In this document: positions 33,656 through 42,436 of the stretch, piece after piece
Numbering within the stretch: position 1 is the first letter of the stretch
Layout of the letters: every line of letters begins with the position of its first letter
Position numbers and translations under genes: made by a program
From: Thiocystis violascens
GTDB lineage: Bacteria > Pseudomonadota > Gammaproteobacteria > Chromatiales > Chromatiaceae
Reading direction: 5' to 3'
Length of the DNA: 64,000 bases
Assembly: GCA_020721065.1 (NCBI GenBank)
Contig: DYNM01000004.1
Span: 95,431 to 159,430 of the forward strand
Notes under the pieces: model-generated
Told to the model about the DNA's origin: nothing
The model's input: the letters and a program-made list of their open reading frames with translations, nothing else
Database searches by the model: none

Positions 33656-35134
33656 TTGGTAACGTTGTACGCTAATCACAATCAGCTAAAAACACTGGTA
33701 GTATGCTTATTATTGCTACTAATATGTCCAGTTTTTGCTGCAGATTGGAATGTGTCTAAACAACTAACTACGCAAACAACATATACCGATAATTTGTACT
33801 TAGTTAGTGATAACAACCTTGGTAAAGCTAAAAAAGAAGGTGATCTTTTTTTTGATTTTGCACCAGGTATTGTTGTCACTGGTAAGGGTCGTCACCTTAA
33901 CTTAAATTTTGCATACTCACCACAATACATTCATTATCTATCGGCACAAGTTGATGATCAAATTAATCACCGATTACAAATGAATGCAACATCAGAAATA
34001 TATCAAAACCATCTGTTTTTTGATTTAAATGTCAGTGCACAACAAGAACTTATTGACTCGTTAGGAGTGGCTAGTAGAGATGCAGTAAATCCTACTGAAA
34101 ACATACAAACGACCTATATCTATTCAATTGCCCCAAATTATAAAAGCCGTTTAGGTAATTTCGCTAATTTTAACTTTGTTTTTGAAAAAAATGGAGTATT
34201 TTATTCTGAAGAGGGAAAAAACAGCAGTGGCTATCTAAATCAAATAGATTTATCAAACAACTCTAGCGCGACGGCGCTGAGTTGGGCAATTAGTTTCAAA
34301 AACCAAGAAATTAATTTTGACAATGATGTCACTAGCACCATTGCTCAAGAGCCTACTCAAAAATTTAATTTAGCAACTGGTTCTATTGGTTATCAGTTGA
34401 ACGAACGATGGCAACTAATAGTTTTAGCTGGTTATGAAGACAATGATTATGCGGCACTCTCAGAAACAAGTGGTGAGCAGTGGCAATTTTCTGGCATTTG
34501 GACACCAACAATGCGTACGCGCTTGTATTTTTCGGCAGGGCATCGTTATTTTGGATGGTCACCCAGTTTAGAATGGACGCACCGCAGCAAACACTCTGCT
34601 TGGACAGCAAGTTTTTCACGGACAGTGACAAATTCTCATACTGAACGTTTAAATAATGAGGCGTATAGTTTTAAGGATGCTTTCGGTGATGTTGTTGTAC
34701 CTGATACTGGTAAACGTTTGACGGTTCAACCTGGGACTGCAACACCAACATCATTAAATTTTATTAACAGTCAGTTTCAAACTGGTTACACAGTTCAAGC
34801 GCGTCGTAACACCATTGGGGCAACAATTCGTTATTTATTGCATGAATATGAAGGAATAGCACAAGACGAAACCACGGCTGGCGCAAGTTTGTTTTGGACT
34901 CGTAGAATAACCGGACTTACTACAAGCCACTTAGCACTTAATTGGGATAAAAATCAACGTCAAACTTCTATTTTCTCTAATGAGCAAGAAAGTATGAACT
35001 TTTCTATTGACACTGGATTAACCCGACAGCTCTCGCATCGCACCAATCTCGATTTGCAGTATCACTTTTTCGATGGCGAGGAATACACTGAAAATCGGCT
35101 TACTTTAGGACTGCGCATAACTTGGCAAGATTAA
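33656..35134 (+). CDS. PEP-CTERM system outer-membrane beta-barrel protein
   Basis: A 492-residue protein with a signal peptide (hydrophobic L-V-V-C-L-L-L-L-L-I-C, ending F-A-A-D). It then carries alternating beta-strands of the type W-x-V-S-x-Q-L, typical of the outer-membrane proteins coded in exosortase loci (TIGR03016-like). The C-terminus ends in an aromatic/aliphatic strand, L-G-L-R-I-T-W-Q-D. It may be the outer-membrane conduit or a docking barrel for the exported polymer. The open frame begins at 33542 inside the kinase gene, but the TTG at 33656 with GGAG is the likely start. Confidence 0.85.
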   Translation: MVTLYANHNQLKTLVVCLLLLLICPVFAADWNVSKQLTTQTTYTDNLYLVSDNNLGKAKKEGDLFFDFAPGIVVTGKGRHLNLNFAYSPQYIHYLSAQVDDQINHRLQMNATSEIYQNHLFFDLNVSAQQELIDSLGVASRDAVNPTENIQTTYIYSIAPNYKSRLGNFANFNFVFEKNGVFYSEEGKNSSGYLNQIDLSNNSSATALSWAISFKNQEINFDNDVTSTIAQEPTQKFNLATGSIGYQLNERWQLIVLAGYEDNDYAALSETSGEQWQFSGIWTPTMRTRLYFSAGHRYFGWSPSLEWTHRSKHSAWTASFSRTVTNSHTERLNNEAYSFKDAFGDVVVPDTGKRLTVQPGTATPTSLNFINSQFQTGYTVQARRNTIGATIRYLLHEYEGIAQDETTAGASLFWTRRITGLTTSHLALNWDKNQRQTSIFSNEQESMNFSIDTGLTRQLSHRTNLDLQYHFFDGEEYTENRLTLGLRITWQD

Positions 35135-35163
35135 AGTTTCTAAAAAATATGTGGTTTTAAAAA

Positions 35164-36012
35164 ATGAAAGAAAACCCTTTAAAGTTGACCAACGCATTTA
35201 CAGTTGATGTTGAAGACTATTTTCAAGTATCTGCCTTTGAAAAACATATTCAGCATCGAGATTGGTCTTATTTACCTTGCCGAATTGAGCCCAATATAGT
35301 ACGAATTCTAGCACTGTTAGACGAAAAGAATGTTAAAGCAACTTTTTTTACCTTAGGTTGGATTGCAGAACGTTATCCACACCTTGTTCGAGAAATTGTT
35401 CAAAACGGACATGAACTAGCCAGTCACGGTTATGAACATATTCGCGTGACGCAACAAACTCAGGCAGAGTTTGATCAAGATATTCGGCGCACTAAATCAT
35501 TACTTGAAGATATTAGCGGAGTGGCAGTGCTTGGTTATCGTGCTGCAAGTTATTCAATTAATCGGACTTGCTTATGGGCACATGCTGCATTATATGAAGC
35601 AGGTTACCATTATAGTTCGAGTATCTACCCGATTTATCATGACTTATATGGCATACCTGACGCGCCACGTTTTGCTTATTATCCATTGAATAATAAAAAA
35701 TTTGTTGAAATTCCTATTACTACTACCGATATTTTTGGTTACCGGTTACCCTGTGGTGGTGGTGGATATTTTCGGTTGTTTCCTTACTGGTTATCTCGCT
35801 GGGCAATCAATTGTGTCAATCAACAAGATGTTAAACCAGCATTGTTTTATTTTCATCCTTGGGAGCTTGATCCCGAACAACCGCGCCCACACGGATTAAG
35901 TGCAAAAACACAATTTCGCCATTACTTAAATTTACACCTTACGGAATCTCGTTTGCGAAAATTATTAACTGATTTTAATTGGGGGCGCATGGATCAGATT
36001 TTTTTAACTTAA
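35164..36012 (+). CDS. XrtA system polysaccharide deacetylase
   Basis: A 282-residue NodB-fold deacetylase with the DUF3473-type C-terminus. The catalytic aspartate and metal ligands are visible: F-T-V-D-V-E-D-Y-F near the start, H-E-L-A-S-H-G-Y-E-H, and G-Y-R-A-A-S-Y-S. The C-terminal F-Y-F-H-P-W-E-L-D-P-E-Q-P is also the family hallmark. No signal peptide is present, so it acts on cytoplasmic or membrane-linked intermediates. It would remove N-acetyl groups from the repeat unit sugars. Confidence 0.92.
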   Translation: MKENPLKLTNAFTVDVEDYFQVSAFEKHIQHRDWSYLPCRIEPNIVRILALLDEKNVKATFFTLGWIAERYPHLVREIVQNGHELASHGYEHIRVTQQTQAEFDQDIRRTKSLLEDISGVAVLGYRAASYSINRTCLWAHAALYEAGYHYSSSIYPIYHDLYGIPDAPRFAYYPLNNKKFVEIPITTTDIFGYRLPCGGGGYFRLFPYWLSRWAINCVNQQDVKPALFYFHPWELDPEQPRPHGLSAKTQFRHYLNLHLTESRLRKLLTDFNWGRMDQIFLT

Positions 36013-36034
36013 CGTTTTATTTAGGTTTACCACA

Positions 36035-37078
36035 ATGAACAATACAGTAGTAACGCAGATTCGCCAACTGACTCCACGAGATATGAAACGTTGGGATAGT
36101 TTTGTTGAACAGCAAGAAGAAGGTACTTTTTTTCATCTGTCTGGTTGGAAAACTGTTTTAGAACAAGCATTTGGGCATAAAGCCTATTATTTATTTGCTG
36201 AATCGGATACCGGTGAAATACAGGGCATTTTACCTTTAGGACATATTAAAAGTTATTTATTTGGTGACGGCTTGATTTCAACACCCTTTTGTGTTTATGG
36301 TGGCTGCGTTGCTATTTCTAACGAAGTGAGTTACCAGTTAGAGCAAGCGGCTTGTACATTAGCCATAAAACTGCAAGTAGCACATTTGGAATTACGGCAG
36401 CGAATACCTCGGGAAACAAGCTGGTTACATAAAGACCTTTATGTCACTTTCCGCAAAAAAATTGATTCTGATCCTGAAAAAAATTTATTGGCAATTCCGC
36501 GTAAACAGCGAGCAATGGTACGCAAAGGAATTCAGTCTGGTTTAACCAGTAAAGTTGATGATGATGTCGATGCTGTCCATCGTGTTTATTCAGAAAGTGT
36601 TCGTAATTTAGGAACGCCAGTTTTTTCTCAGCGTTATTTTCGGATTCTCAAAGAAGTATTTGGTGATGCTTGTGAAGCACTGACTATTCACCATGGAAAC
36701 AATATCGTCGCTGGCGTGCTTAGTTTTTATTTTCGGAACGAAGTATTGCCATATTATGGTGGAGGTGGCATTGCAGCGCGAGAACTAAAAGCGAATGATT
36801 TTATGTATTGGGAAGTTATGCGGCGAGCGAGTGAACGCAGTTATCAGATATTTGATTTTGGACGTAGCAAACAAGGAACCGGCTCTTATGACTTTAAGCG
36901 TAATTGGGGCTTTGAACCACAACCAATGTCTTACGAATTTTATTTAGTAACGGCTAAACAGTTGCCTGATGTTAATCCACTCAACCCAAAATACCGAATC
37001 TTCATTAATCTCTGGAAACGTTTGCCGTTACCACTGAGTCGTTTTATCGGACCATTTTTATCACGCAACCTTGGTTAA
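36035..37078 (+). CDS. FemAB-like PEP-CTERM system protein
   Basis: A 347-residue protein with a doubled GNAT-like fold, of the FemAB family found in XrtA loci (TIGR03019-like). Indicators are the F-F-H-L-S-G-W start, the central P-R-K-Q-R-A-M-V-R-K-G-I region, and the late F-D-F-G-R-S-K-Q-G-T-G-S-Y-D-F-K motif. FemAB proteins add amino acids to cell-wall precursors. In these loci the acceptor is unknown and could be the exopolysaccharide. It is 22 bp after the deacetylase. Confidence 0.92.
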   Translation: MNNTVVTQIRQLTPRDMKRWDSFVEQQEEGTFFHLSGWKTVLEQAFGHKAYYLFAESDTGEIQGILPLGHIKSYLFGDGLISTPFCVYGGCVAISNEVSYQLEQAACTLAIKLQVAHLELRQRIPRETSWLHKDLYVTFRKKIDSDPEKNLLAIPRKQRAMVRKGIQSGLTSKVDDDVDAVHRVYSESVRNLGTPVFSQRYFRILKEVFGDACEALTIHHGNNIVAGVLSFYFRNEVLPYYGGGGIAARELKANDFMYWEVMRRASERSYQIFDFGRSKQGTGSYDFKRNWGFEPQPMSYEFYLVTAKQLPDVNPLNPKYRIFINLWKRLPLPLSRFIGPFLSRNLG

Positions 37079-37090
37079 GGCAGTTAAGAC

Positions 37091-38293
37091 ATGGATGATC
37101 TCTTGTTTTTAGTTCATCGTATTCCTTATCCACCCAACAAAGGCGATAAAATCCGTTCTTTTCACTTACTTAAATATCTAAGTCAACATTATCGGATTCA
37201 TCTTGCTACTTTTGTAGATCAAATGCAAGATCAACAGTATTGTGACGTTGTACGACAATATTGCACTACTGCTTGGTTTGATTTGTTGTCACCGCGTCGC
37301 GCTAAACTGAAAAGTTTAACAGGCTTATTTACTGGCGAAGCCTTGACCTTGCCTTACTATCGACAGAAGCAGTTATCGCAATGGATTTATCAACAATGCG
37401 CTCAATATCAAATTAAGCGCGTTTTAGTATATTCTTCGGCAATGGCGCAATATGTACTTGCTAAAGAATTCAGCACGATGCGACGTGTGATTGATTTTGT
37501 GGATGTTGATTCGGAAAAATGGCGGCAATACAGCGTTGTTAAATCCTTTCCTATGAATTGGATTTATCAGCATGAAGCACAACGTTTAGGCGAATTCGAG
37601 CGAATGGTCGCGCAGTTATTTGACGCCAGTGTTTTTGTTTCAGAAGCAGAAGTACAGTTATTTCAGAAACAGTTTCAGCAAAAAGCTCCTTCAATATACG
37701 CTATTACTAACGGAGTTGATGCTGATTATTTTAAGCCAGATGTTCATTATTTATCTCCTTTTAGCTCAACTCACCCAAAATTAGTTTTCACTGGGGCAAT
37801 GGATTATTGGGCAAATGTAGAAGGTGCAGAATGGTTTGCACATCATGTATTACCGCTTGTGCAGCAAAAAATCCCAACCTGTGAATTTTATATTGTTGGA
37901 ATGAATCCAACGTCAACAGTAAAAAATTTAGAACAATTGCCGGGTGTTACTGTTACTGGCACAGTATTAGATGTGCGCCCTTATTTATATCATGCAAATG
38001 CTGTTGTGGTGCCATTACGCATTGCGCGGGGTATTCAAAATAAAGTTTTAGAAGCTATGGCAATGGCGCGTCCGGTGCTTGCCACGCCGCAAGCACTTGA
38101 GGGTATTCCGGCAGTTATTGGTGAAGACGTATATGTTGCTGCTGAAGCCTTAGAATTTGCTGAACAAACTATTCAAATACTCAATAGTGATCATGCAGCA
38201 GTAGGAATGGCAGCGCGGCGTTTTGTAGAAACACATTTTTCTTGGGCAGCAAGTTTGCCTACTATGATGCAATTATTGGAAGCAACGCCATGA
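37091..38293 (+). CDS. XrtA system glycosyltransferase (TIGR03087-like)
   Basis: A 400-residue GT-B glycosyltransferase of family 4 type. The opening L-V-H-R-I-P-Y-P-P-N-K-G-D-K-I-R-S is diagnostic for the exosortase-A-linked subfamily. The C-terminal nucleotide-sugar domain has V-P-L-R-I-A-R-G-I-Q-N-K-V-L-E-A-M-A, with the donor-binding Glu. It would add a sugar to the lipid-linked repeat unit at the cytoplasmic face. Its stop overlaps the xrtA start by 4 bp (ATGA), so the two are translationally coupled. Confidence 0.93.
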   Translation: MDDLLFLVHRIPYPPNKGDKIRSFHLLKYLSQHYRIHLATFVDQMQDQQYCDVVRQYCTTAWFDLLSPRRAKLKSLTGLFTGEALTLPYYRQKQLSQWIYQQCAQYQIKRVLVYSSAMAQYVLAKEFSTMRRVIDFVDVDSEKWRQYSVVKSFPMNWIYQHEAQRLGEFERMVAQLFDASVFVSEAEVQLFQKQFQQKAPSIYAITNGVDADYFKPDVHYLSPFSSTHPKLVFTGAMDYWANVEGAEWFAHHVLPLVQQKIPTCEFYIVGMNPTSTVKNLEQLPGVTVTGTVLDVRPYLYHANAVVVPLRIARGIQNKVLEAMAMARPVLATPQALEGIPAVIGEDVYVAAEALEFAEQTIQILNSDHAAVGMAARRFVETHFSWAASLPTMMQLLEATP

Positions 38294-39846
38294 TAAACAG
38301 TCGCGGATTTAATATCGGCTTCAAGGCTTGGATTCAGTTTGCAGGAGTAGGGTTATTTATTGCTGGGTTAATAAGCTCATTTTGGTCAAGCTATGCAGAC
38401 ATCGTTTATATTTGGTGGCGTTCGGAAACGTTCGCGCACGGATTTTTAGTGTTACCAATCGTTGTCTATTTGGTCTGGCAGAAACATCATTTATTACAAG
38501 TAGTGACGCTAGAAAGTGATTGGCGGGCGTTACCAGTACTAAGTGGAGTTGGGTTAATTTGGTTATTGGCACGTTTAACAGAAGTTGCAGTCATTGAACA
38601 GTTAATGGCTGTTACTTTTATTCCACTTGTGGTTTGGTTGACGCTTGGAAGTGCTGCAACGAAAATTCTTGCTTTCCCACTTGGGTTTTTATTTTTTGCG
38701 GTGCCAATGGGTGAAGGATTAGTTGAGCCTTTGATGCAGTTTACTGCCGCATTTACGGTTATGTTGCTGCGCTTTACGGGATTACCTGTATTTTGGGATG
38801 GCACTTTTTTTAGTATCCCCAGCGGTGATTGGTCAGTCGTTGCTGCTTGCAGTGGTATTCGTTATCTCATTGCGTCATTATTTCTCGGTGTTCTTTACGC
38901 ATATCTTAATTATCATTCACTATGGCGACGGCTTGCATTTATTGCCTTGTCAGCTATCGTGCCAGTCTTTGCGAACGGGGTTCGCGCTTATTTAATTGTA
39001 ATGATTGGTCATCTCAGCGATATGAAGTTAGCAGTTGGTGTGGATCATTTAATTTATGGCTGGATATTTTTTGGTTTTATTATGTTTCTGTTGTTTGCAA
39101 TTGGTAATCTGTGGTCAGAACCAGCAAGCGTTACTCATCCTGCTGCACAAAATACACTGCCATCATTACCGTTACCAAAAACGCCATTACCAATCACGCA
39201 TACGTTGGCAACATTTACTTTAGGTTTATGCGCTGTTGTACTGTGGCCAGGGTTAAATCACTATATCGCGCATTCCAATCATCAGCGTGATTCCCAACTC
39301 AGTTTTATAATGCCTACAGTAACGCCTTGGCAAATGTCGTTAGTGCCTTTCACTACATGGATGCCACGTTATTTAGATGCGGTAATGGAAACACGCCAAG
39401 AGTTTCAAGCAAATAGTGATATGAGCCAACTTGCTGGAATTTATCTTGCTTTTTATGACAAGACGAATCATGGCGAATTGGTTAATTCTGAAAATCAAAT
39501 GGTGACGCAAACTGATTCTGTGTGGAAAATGCCAATGCAGCATTCTATAACAGTGAATCTTGCTGGTGCGGAGATAGATTTGTATGAATCCCGTATTAAA
39601 TCAGAAACGCAAACATTGTTGGTGTGGCATGGTTATTGGATTGATGGGCATTGGGTTGCAAATGGTTATTTAGCGAAGTTGACTGAAGCCTGGGCAGCAC
39701 TATTTGGTCAGCGGCATCGTCAAGTCGGCGTTGTGTTTTATGCGCCGATGACAGACGATAAACTTGATGTAGCGCAAGCGCAATTGCAGCAATTCGTTAA
39801 TGCTGCTTGGCAACCGTTGCATGAACAGTTGCAACAATTGCCATAA
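38290..39846 (+). CDS. xrtA: Exosortase A with EpsI domain
   Basis: A 518-residue inner-membrane protein. Eight or so helices fill residues 15-300 and hold the cysteine-protease-like active site: Cys187 in A-A-C-S-G-I-R-Y, Arg232 in N-G-V-R-A-Y, and His253 in V-D-H-L-I-Y-G-W. The C-terminal third (about 320-518) is a periplasmic EpsI/DUF3485 domain. Exosortase A recognises C-terminal PEP-CTERM tails, cleaves them and probably transfers the protein to the exopolysaccharide. No PEP-CTERM substrate gene lies in this window. The ATG at 38290 overlaps the glycosyltransferase stop. Confidence 0.96.
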   Translation: MINSRGFNIGFKAWIQFAGVGLFIAGLISSFWSSYADIVYIWWRSETFAHGFLVLPIVVYLVWQKHHLLQVVTLESDWRALPVLSGVGLIWLLARLTEVAVIEQLMAVTFIPLVVWLTLGSAATKILAFPLGFLFFAVPMGEGLVEPLMQFTAAFTVMLLRFTGLPVFWDGTFFSIPSGDWSVVAACSGIRYLIASLFLGVLYAYLNYHSLWRRLAFIALSAIVPVFANGVRAYLIVMIGHLSDMKLAVGVDHLIYGWIFFGFIMFLLFAIGNLWSEPASVTHPAAQNTLPSLPLPKTPLPITHTLATFTLGLCAVVLWPGLNHYIAHSNHQRDSQLSFIMPTVTPWQMSLVPFTTWMPRYLDAVMETRQEFQANSDMSQLAGIYLAFYDKTNHGELVNSENQMVTQTDSVWKMPMQHSITVNLAGAEIDLYESRIKSETQTLLVWHGYWIDGHWVANGYLAKLTEAWAALFGQRHRQVGVVFYAPMTDDKLDVAQAQLQQFVNAAWQPLHEQLQQLP

Positions 39847-39895
39847 CAGCTATTCCTATTTTATTCCCGTTTTGATTGCATAGGACACCACGCGC

Positions 39896-41785
39896 ATGTG
39901 CGGAATTGCCGGAATCTTTGATACCCAAGCACGTCGTCCCATCAATGCGGCGTTATTGGCGCAAATGAATCAAACGCTATTTCATCGTGGTCCCGATGAT
40001 GGCGGATTACATATTGAGCCGGGCGTCGGATTAGCGCATCGCCGTTTATCTATTATTGATTTATCCGGTGGTCATCAACCGTTGTTTAATGAAGATCAAT
40101 CGGTGGTGGTGGTTTATAACGGTGAGATTTATAACTTTCAATTGTTGATTAAAGAACTTAGCGCCGCCGGTCATAGTTTTGCTACCCATTGCGATACAGA
40201 AGTGATTGTTCATGCGTGGGAAGAATGGGGTGAGCGTTGCGTGGAGCGATTTCGCGGGATGTTTGCGTTTGCGTTGTGGGATCGCAACCGCGAAACCTTG
40301 TTTTTAGCGCGAGATCGGTTGGGGGTGAAACCGCTGCATTACGCACTGACGCCAGACGGTCGGCTGTTATTTGGTTCTGAAATCAAGGCGTTACTTGAAG
40401 AGCCAACATTGCCGCGTGATCTCGATCCGCGAGCGGTGGAGGATTATTTTGCTTATGGCTATGTTCCTGATCCGCGTAGCATTTTTAAGTCGATCCACAA
40501 GCTGCCCGCCGGTCATACCCTAACTTTGCACCGCGCTGACGGCAAATTGCCGGCGTCGCGTGAATACTGGGATGTTTCATTTCAACCCAACGGTGTGACT
40601 GACCTCGGCGAGGCGACCGCGCAGGTGATTGCACGATTGCGTGAAGCGGTGGAGATGCGGTTGGTTGCCGAGGTGCCGCTGGGCGCGTTTTTGTCGGGCG
40701 GCGTCGATTCCAGCGCGGTGGTGGCGATGATGGCGGGGCTGTCAGCGCAGCCGGTGAACACCTGTTCGATTGCGTTTGGCGATCCGCGTTTTAATGAAAC
40801 TGCGTTTGCCGAACGGGTGGCGCAGCGGTATCGCACCAATCATTTTGTCGAAGCGGTTGATCCCGATGACTTTGATTTAATTGAGCATTTGGCGACGTTG
40901 TATGACGAACCCTACGCCGACAGTTCCGCGCTGCCGACGTATCGCGTGTGCGAATTGGCGCGGAAACGGGTCACGGTGTGTTTATCAGGCGACGGTGGCG
41001 ATGAAAGTTTTGCCGGTTATCGCCGCCATCGTTGGCATCTCAATGAGGAGCGAGTGCGCGGGCGTTTGCCGCAATGGTTTCGTGGTTCGGTATTCGGCGC
41101 ATTGGGTGCGCTCTATCCCAAAGCGGATTGGGCACCGCGTATTTTTCGAGCAAAATCAACGCTATTGGCGCTGGCACGCACTTCGGTTGACGGTTATTTT
41201 GACAGTGTCTCCATTCTTGATGCGCAAACGCGAGAGGCATTGTTTTCACCCCACTTCAAACGCGAGCGCCAAGGCTATCAAGCGGTAGAAGTGCTGCGTC
41301 ACTACGCCGCCCGCGCTCCAGAACATCCGTTATCGCGGGTGCAATATCTTGATTTGAAAACGTATTTGCCTGGTGACATTCTCACCAAAGTGGATCGCGC
41401 CAGCATGGCACACGCGCTAGAAGTGCGGGTGCCGCTGCTCGATCACGAATTCATTGATTGGGTGTCAGGGCTGCCGCCGGAATTGAAATTGCAGGGTGGC
41501 GAAGGGAAATTTGTCTTCAAAAAGGCGCTCGAACCGCATTTGGGCGCGGACATTCTCTATCGCCCGAAGATGGGATTTGCAGTGCCGCTGGCGAGTTGGT
41601 TTCGCGGCCCGCTGCGCGAGCGTGTGCGCCACACCGTGCTTGGCGACCAACTCAACGACACCGGCTTATTTAATCGGACGCAATTGCAGTGGATGGTGGA
41701 ACAACATCAGAGCGGGGCGCGGGATTTCAGTCCGGCGCTGTGGAGCCTCTTAATGTTTGCGGCGTTCACCGCTCGCCAGAGTTGA
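39896..41785 (+). CDS. XrtA system asparagine-synthase-like amidotransferase
   Basis: A 629-residue AsnB-type protein. The class II glutamine amidotransferase domain begins right after the initiator Met with catalytic Cys2 (M-C-G-I-A-G-I-F). The synthase domain has the PP-loop L-S-G-G-V-D-S-S-A at about 264-272. Exosortase A loci regularly carry this paralogue (TIGR03108-like), thought to modify the exopolysaccharide or its attachment rather than to make free asparagine. It is the last gene of the locus and its base composition returns to the GC-rich level of the surroundings. Confidence 0.92.
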   Translation: MCGIAGIFDTQARRPINAALLAQMNQTLFHRGPDDGGLHIEPGVGLAHRRLSIIDLSGGHQPLFNEDQSVVVVYNGEIYNFQLLIKELSAAGHSFATHCDTEVIVHAWEEWGERCVERFRGMFAFALWDRNRETLFLARDRLGVKPLHYALTPDGRLLFGSEIKALLEEPTLPRDLDPRAVEDYFAYGYVPDPRSIFKSIHKLPAGHTLTLHRADGKLPASREYWDVSFQPNGVTDLGEATAQVIARLREAVEMRLVAEVPLGAFLSGGVDSSAVVAMMAGLSAQPVNTCSIAFGDPRFNETAFAERVAQRYRTNHFVEAVDPDDFDLIEHLATLYDEPYADSSALPTYRVCELARKRVTVCLSGDGGDESFAGYRRHRWHLNEERVRGRLPQWFRGSVFGALGALYPKADWAPRIFRAKSTLLALARTSVDGYFDSVSILDAQTREALFSPHFKRERQGYQAVEVLRHYAARAPEHPLSRVQYLDLKTYLPGDILTKVDRASMAHALEVRVPLLDHEFIDWVSGLPPELKLQGGEGKFVFKKALEPHLGADILYRPKMGFAVPLASWFRGPLRERVRHTVLGDQLNDTGLFNRTQLQWMVEQHQSGARDFSPALWSLLMFAAFTARQS

Positions 41786-41788
41786 GCG

Positions 41789-42436
41789 TCACTCGGTGCC
41801 GTACAGCGCCAGCACCCGCTGAAGATTTAAGCCACTGATTGGCTTGACTAAAAACGCATCGACGCCATAACTTTTTGCGGTTTTGACGTTGATGATGGTG
41901 GCGTTACCACTGACGAGACACACGAAAGTTTCCGGCGACCACGATTTGACTTGTTTCAACACTTCCATGCCATCCAGCCCCGGCATTTCAATATCCAAAA
42001 AAACCATGGACGGGCGCTGCCGGAAAAACTGCACCAATGCCTGCCGCCCGTTATCCGCCTCAATAATGCGTCCGAGCCGTTTTTCGCGCAGCAGCCGCAT
42101 CAATAACTTCAGCGATAGCGACATATCATCCGCCACCAACGCCACCGTTTCGGTTAATGGCACCCGCGGGCGAAATCGCAATCGCACACGCGGTTGTTCA
42201 TCATATAACCGCGCTGCTTCTTCTGAAGGAATCGCGTTTTTTGGCAATTCATTGTCATGTTCGCCAAACAAGCGCCAACCTTGACGACGAAGCACTTCAA
42301 TTTGTTCTTCCTCATCGAAAATTTGCCCACGACTCACCAGTGGCACACCATTGGCCAAATACAAGGAATACGGCAGAGGTTCACTAATCACGATATCAGC
42401 GGCAACTGCTGGTGCCATAAGTGTTATTGCGGCCAT
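41789..42436 (-). CDS. Response regulator with unknown N-terminal domain
   Basis: A 215-residue protein. The C-terminal half is a receiver domain with phosphoacceptor Asp in M-V-F-L-D-I-E-M-P-G-L-D-G and the conserved Lys in F-L-V-K-P. The N-terminal half (about 1-95) has the pattern L-P-Y-S-L-Y-L-A-N-G-V-P-L-V-S-R-G, seen at the head of some PilZ/HD-GYP-type regulators, but no such output domain follows, so the output may be by protein contact. The start could also be the ATG at 42418. It overlaps or abuts the hybrid kinase gene, its probable partner. Confidence 0.85.
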   Translation of the reverse strand: MAAITLMAPAVAADIVISEPLPYSLYLANGVPLVSRGQIFDEEEQIEVLRRQGWRLFGEHDNELPKNAIPSEEAARLYDEQPRVRLRFRPRVPLTETVALVADDMSLSLKLLMRLLREKRLGRIIEADNGRQALVQFFRQRPSMVFLDIEMPGLDGMEVLKQVKSWSPETFVCLVSGNATIINVKTAKSYGVDAFLVKPISGLNLQRVLALYGTE

